Of a stretch of DNA of 14,720 nucleotides, positions 12,377 to 14,720 are shown one piece after another. A model generated the notes under the pieces. The model did not search any database. It was not told the DNA's origin and was given only the letters and a program-made list of their open reading frames with translations. The position numbers were made by a program, and so were the translations under genes. Source of the stretch: CAZTGZ01 sp044339595 (GTDB taxonomy: Bacteria > Bacteroidota > Bacteroidia > NS11-12g > UBA9320); NCBI GenBank assembly GCA_044339595.1, contig JBIIVF010000056.1:1-14720 (forward strand), given 5' to 3'. Position 1 is the stretch's first letter. Every line of letters begins with the position of its first letter.

Positions 12377-14720
12377 TTGAGATTTCAGCTTTTTCTGTCG
12401 CGTTTGTTGAACGTTCGGCTTTCTGAAAGTGCCGGAGTTCTTGGGATGCTAGGTCATGCGTTTTTTAGTGGCTTGGGCATAGCTCTATCTTTTACTGCAG
12501 TAAACGTTTTGCTTCTAGAAAATCATGGAAGTGAAAGGTTACCGGTCATCTATGCCATATCTGCCATCATTTTGCTGGTAGGCGGATTTATCTACTCGAA
12601 ACTGGAACATAAAATTTCACCGGTGAAACTCTTCCCGGCCATTTTGGTTTTTAGTGCCATTTGGGCCGTCTCTGCCAGAGGTTTGACCCAGGAAGGAGAA
12701 AGTCCGCTTTTACTCGCTGCCGTTTATTGTTCTTATTTCCTTATCTACCAAATTAACAACCTTGAATTTTGGGGTGCAGCAGCCTTGCTATATGACGTCA
12801 GACAAAGCAAGCGCTTGTTTGGACTATTGGCTGCAGGCGAATCTGTGGCCAAAATTTTGGGCTACGCCATTACTCCTGTTTTTATTGCAGCCTTCTCGCT
12901 CGACGACCTAATGTATCTCGCTGCAGGGGCATTTCTGATCTCTGCACTCATCCTTTTCAAAATTGTAAAAAAAGAAAAAGAGAGTTTCAAAATAGAGCAC
13001 CATGCACTTGAGAAACACAGCCATCACGACGAAAAACAAACTAAAATACTCGGAGCATTTCAATTTTTAAGAAGTCTGAAGTCTGACGGTTTCATGCGAA
13101 ACGTGGCCATTTTTGCCATGTTCTCAACCATGGTCTACTATGCCATGCATTATGCCTTTTTAACGGAAGTTGAAGAACAGTTTCACGAGTTGGAAGATTT
13201 GGCATTTTTCTTTGGTTTGTTTTTCTCTATTGCAAAAGCGTTGAATCTGGTCATAAAGAGTTTGCTATCAGGCAGAATGCTCAATGCGGTTGGGATTAGG
13301 TTGCTGATTATCATGTTGCCCATCACATTAACCGTGATTAACCTTATTGGAATATCCGGTTTCTTTGCGCTTGATAATCCAATTAAATTCTTTTTATGGA
13401 TATTTGGCTTCAACATGCTTGCCGATGAAATCATGCGTTCATCGTTGCATAAACCATCCTATCTTACTTTATTTCAACCACTTCAAAAAAATAAGAGACT
13501 CGAAGGGCATACCATTGCAAAAGGCATTATGGAACCTATAGGGATGGGTATTGCCGGGGTCACCATCTTATTGTTGTACTACTTCGATATTTTTAAGCCA
13601 TCTACGTTTATTATATATATTCTGACGTTTGTGCTGGCCTGGCTCATTTCCAGTTTCTTTGTTTCCAGAGAATATCGATCCTTGCTCAGTCGCGCATTGA
13701 AAGGACGCTTGCTCAGCCGCCAAAATATCTCCTTTTCGAGGGAAGAATTAAATATGCTCCGCAATGAAAAACTGGCAAGCGGCGATAACTTCGAAAAACT
13801 CTATGCCATCAAAATGTTGAAAGACTATTTGCCAACTTCTGAATATAATGTGGCTGTTGAACAATTACTTGCTGCCAAGGATGAACAAATTTTATCTGAA
13901 TCCCTCAACCTTTTAGAGAATTCGGCTGACCTTTATTTCAAGAATGCTGTAAAAAATCTGTTGTTTCATCCCAATAAAGAGATCAGCAAAAAAGCCATTT
14001 ATTGTTATTGTGCCATGCTGGAAGAAGAGTGTGTAGATGAATTGATGCCCTACTTCGAAGTCGGTTCAGATGAGCTTAAAGAAGGAATTTTGGGAGGAAT
14101 TTTGAAGTACACCGGCATTTACGGTGCCACCATCGCCGGAGATACCTTGTTGCAATGGATTGGTTCTGAAAACCCCAAACTGAGAGGCCGGGTGGCCCGA
14201 TTAATTGGCGATATCGGCAAAGTAGATTACTATCATCCTCTCATACAGCTTATACAAGACCCTGACCCTGAAGTTCAGAAAGAAGCGATTATCGCCTCAG
14301 GAAAAGTGGGCAATAAAAAACTTATCGGTCCTATACTCGAAAAAGCCGGTGACAAACATTTGTTCAATATTTGTCTTCGCACGTTGGAAAAAATGGGTGA
14401 ATCCGCTATTCCTCATTTAGAAAATGCGGTTCATCAAACTACAGATATTCGCCTGATCCGAAAGTTTATCCGCATTGCATCAAAAATTCCGGGAAGCAAA
14501 ACCAACCGATTTTTGGTTTCACAATTGCAAAGTCAAATTTTCACCATTCGAAATGAAGCCCTTTATAGTCTTCATTTGCTTCAGTATAAATCGGGCACTT
14601 TGATTGAAAAAAATGAGATCGAAGAGCAGATGAAAAAAGAAATCGCAACTTTCAAACTCCTGTCTAGTTTCCCGACTCAACTTGAAGAACCGGGAGGTTT
14701 ACCTGTGAACGATTCGCTGA
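12377..14720 (+). CDS. Npt/ATP-ADP-carrier-like MFS membrane protein with HEAT-repeat domain, runs off right edge
   Basis: At least 781 codons, open to the end of the window. Residues of roughly 15-435 contain about a dozen hydrophobic helices (for example VLGMLGHAFFSGLGIALSF, LPVIYAISAIILLVGGFIY, LLIIMLPITLTVINLIG, FIIYILTFVLAWLISSFF), in the style of the non-mitochondrial nucleotide transporter (Tlc/Npt) branch of MFS-like proteins. From about 455 the chain is soluble and helical with HEAT-like repeats (EILGGILKYTG; RGRVARLIGDIGKVDYYHPLIQLIQDPDPEVQKEAIIASGKVG spans one clear repeat pair). Such fusions are known in Bacteroidota, but transport of nucleotides is not shown. The start is uncertain: TTG at 12377 gives MRFQLFLSRLLNVRLSE, while the first in-frame ATG (12446) would cut into helix 1. 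A TAA lies just upstream at 12365. No close TAnnTTTG box is present, only TATTTTCG at 12351. The C-terminus is outside the window. Confidence 0.8.
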   Translation, partial: MRFQLFLSRLLNVRLSESAGVLGMLGHAFFSGLGIALSFTAVNVLLLENHGSERLPVIYAISAIILLVGGFIYSKLEHKISPVKLFPAILVFSAIWAVSARGLTQEGESPLLLAAVYCSYFLIYQINNLEFWGAAALLYDVRQSKRLFGLLAAGESVAKILGYAITPVFIAAFSLDDLMYLAAGAFLISALILFKIVKKEKESFKIEHHALEKHSHHDEKQTKILGAFQFLRSLKSDGFMRNVAIFAMFSTMVYYAMHYAFLTEVEEQFHELEDLAFFFGLFFSIAKALNLVIKSLLSGRMLNAVGIRLLIIMLPITLTVINLIGISGFFALDNPIKFFLWIFGFNMLADEIMRSSLHKPSYLTLFQPLQKNKRLEGHTIAKGIMEPIGMGIAGVTILLLYYFDIFKPSTFIIYILTFVLAWLISSFFVSREYRSLLSRALKGRLLSRQNISFSREELNMLRNEKLASGDNFEKLYAIKMLKDYLPTSEYNVAVEQLLAAKDEQILSESLNLLENSADLYFKNAVKNLLFHPNKEISKKAIYCYCAMLEEECVDELMPYFEVGSDELKEGILGGILKYTGIYGATIAGDTLLQWIGSENPKLRGRVARLIGDIGKVDYYHPLIQLIQDPDPEVQKEAIIASGKVGNKKLIGPILEKAGDKHLFNICLRTLEKMGESAIPHLENAVHQTTDIRLIRKFIRIASKIPGSKTNRFLVSQLQSQIFTIRNEALYSLHLLQYKSGTLIEKNEIEEQMKKEIATFKLLSSFPTQLEEPGGLPVNDSL

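Noticed and set aside
1..14720. tRNA, rRNA, CRISPR array, intact insertion sequence or replication origin
   Set aside because: None was recognised on either strand. The only clear tandem array is the pentanucleotide microsatellite, and no transposase or integrase gene is present.

Overview
The window looks like a chromosomal segment from a member of the Bacteroidota (genus not identifiable by eye). The supporting signs are a moderate AT bias, promoter boxes of the TAnnTTTG type in front of several genes, no evident Shine-Dalgarno sequences, and protein families typical of that phylum: a KdtA-type Kdo transferase, a Uup-like ABC-F protein, a DUF4143 ATPase, and an ATP/ADP-carrier-like membrane protein fused to HEAT repeats.

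Layout. 1-1406 (minus): a small outer-membrane-type protein gene followed by the 5' part of waaA (Kdo transferase), which runs off the left edge. 1430-4951 (plus): a divergently transcribed, tightly packed sugar-nucleotide operon of a WbpE-type aminotransferase, UDP-glucose 6-dehydrogenase and UDP-glucuronate decarboxylase (4-bp overlap, then a 1-bp gap). 7931-9545 (plus): a second sugar-nucleotide block of a WbpD-type N-acetyltransferase and GalE. WbpE and WbpD are consecutive enzymes in making UDP-2,3-diacetamido sugars. Ugd and Uxs make UDP-GlcA and UDP-xylose, and GalE makes UDP-Gal. Together with waaA this points to a cell-surface polysaccharide or LPS locus.

Between the two blocks (4952-7930) lies an AT-rich accessory stretch. 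It holds a minus-strand pair: a secreted protein with a C-terminal seven-cysteine, glycine-rich hydrophobic domain, and a three-helix membrane protein 21 bp downstream. I read this as a bacteriocin-like toxin with its immunity protein, but that is inference. The promoter of the pair has an (ATGTA)8 microsatellite directly against its -7 box, which suggests phase variation. The pair is bracketed by a 53-bp direct repeat of the 3' end of the decarboxylase gene, a scar of insertion or recombination. After it come a DUF4143 AAA+ ATPase gene and a minus-strand, promoter-driven, ORF-poor transcript with several long-range complementary segments, which is a candidate structured RNA.

9834-12250 (minus): a Uup-like ABC-F ATPase and a small secreted protein of unknown function. 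12377-14720 (plus): an Npt-like transporter/HEAT-repeat fusion running off the right edge. At four genes the TTTG of the promoter lies only 4-6 nt before the start codon, implying leaderless or nearly leaderless mRNAs.
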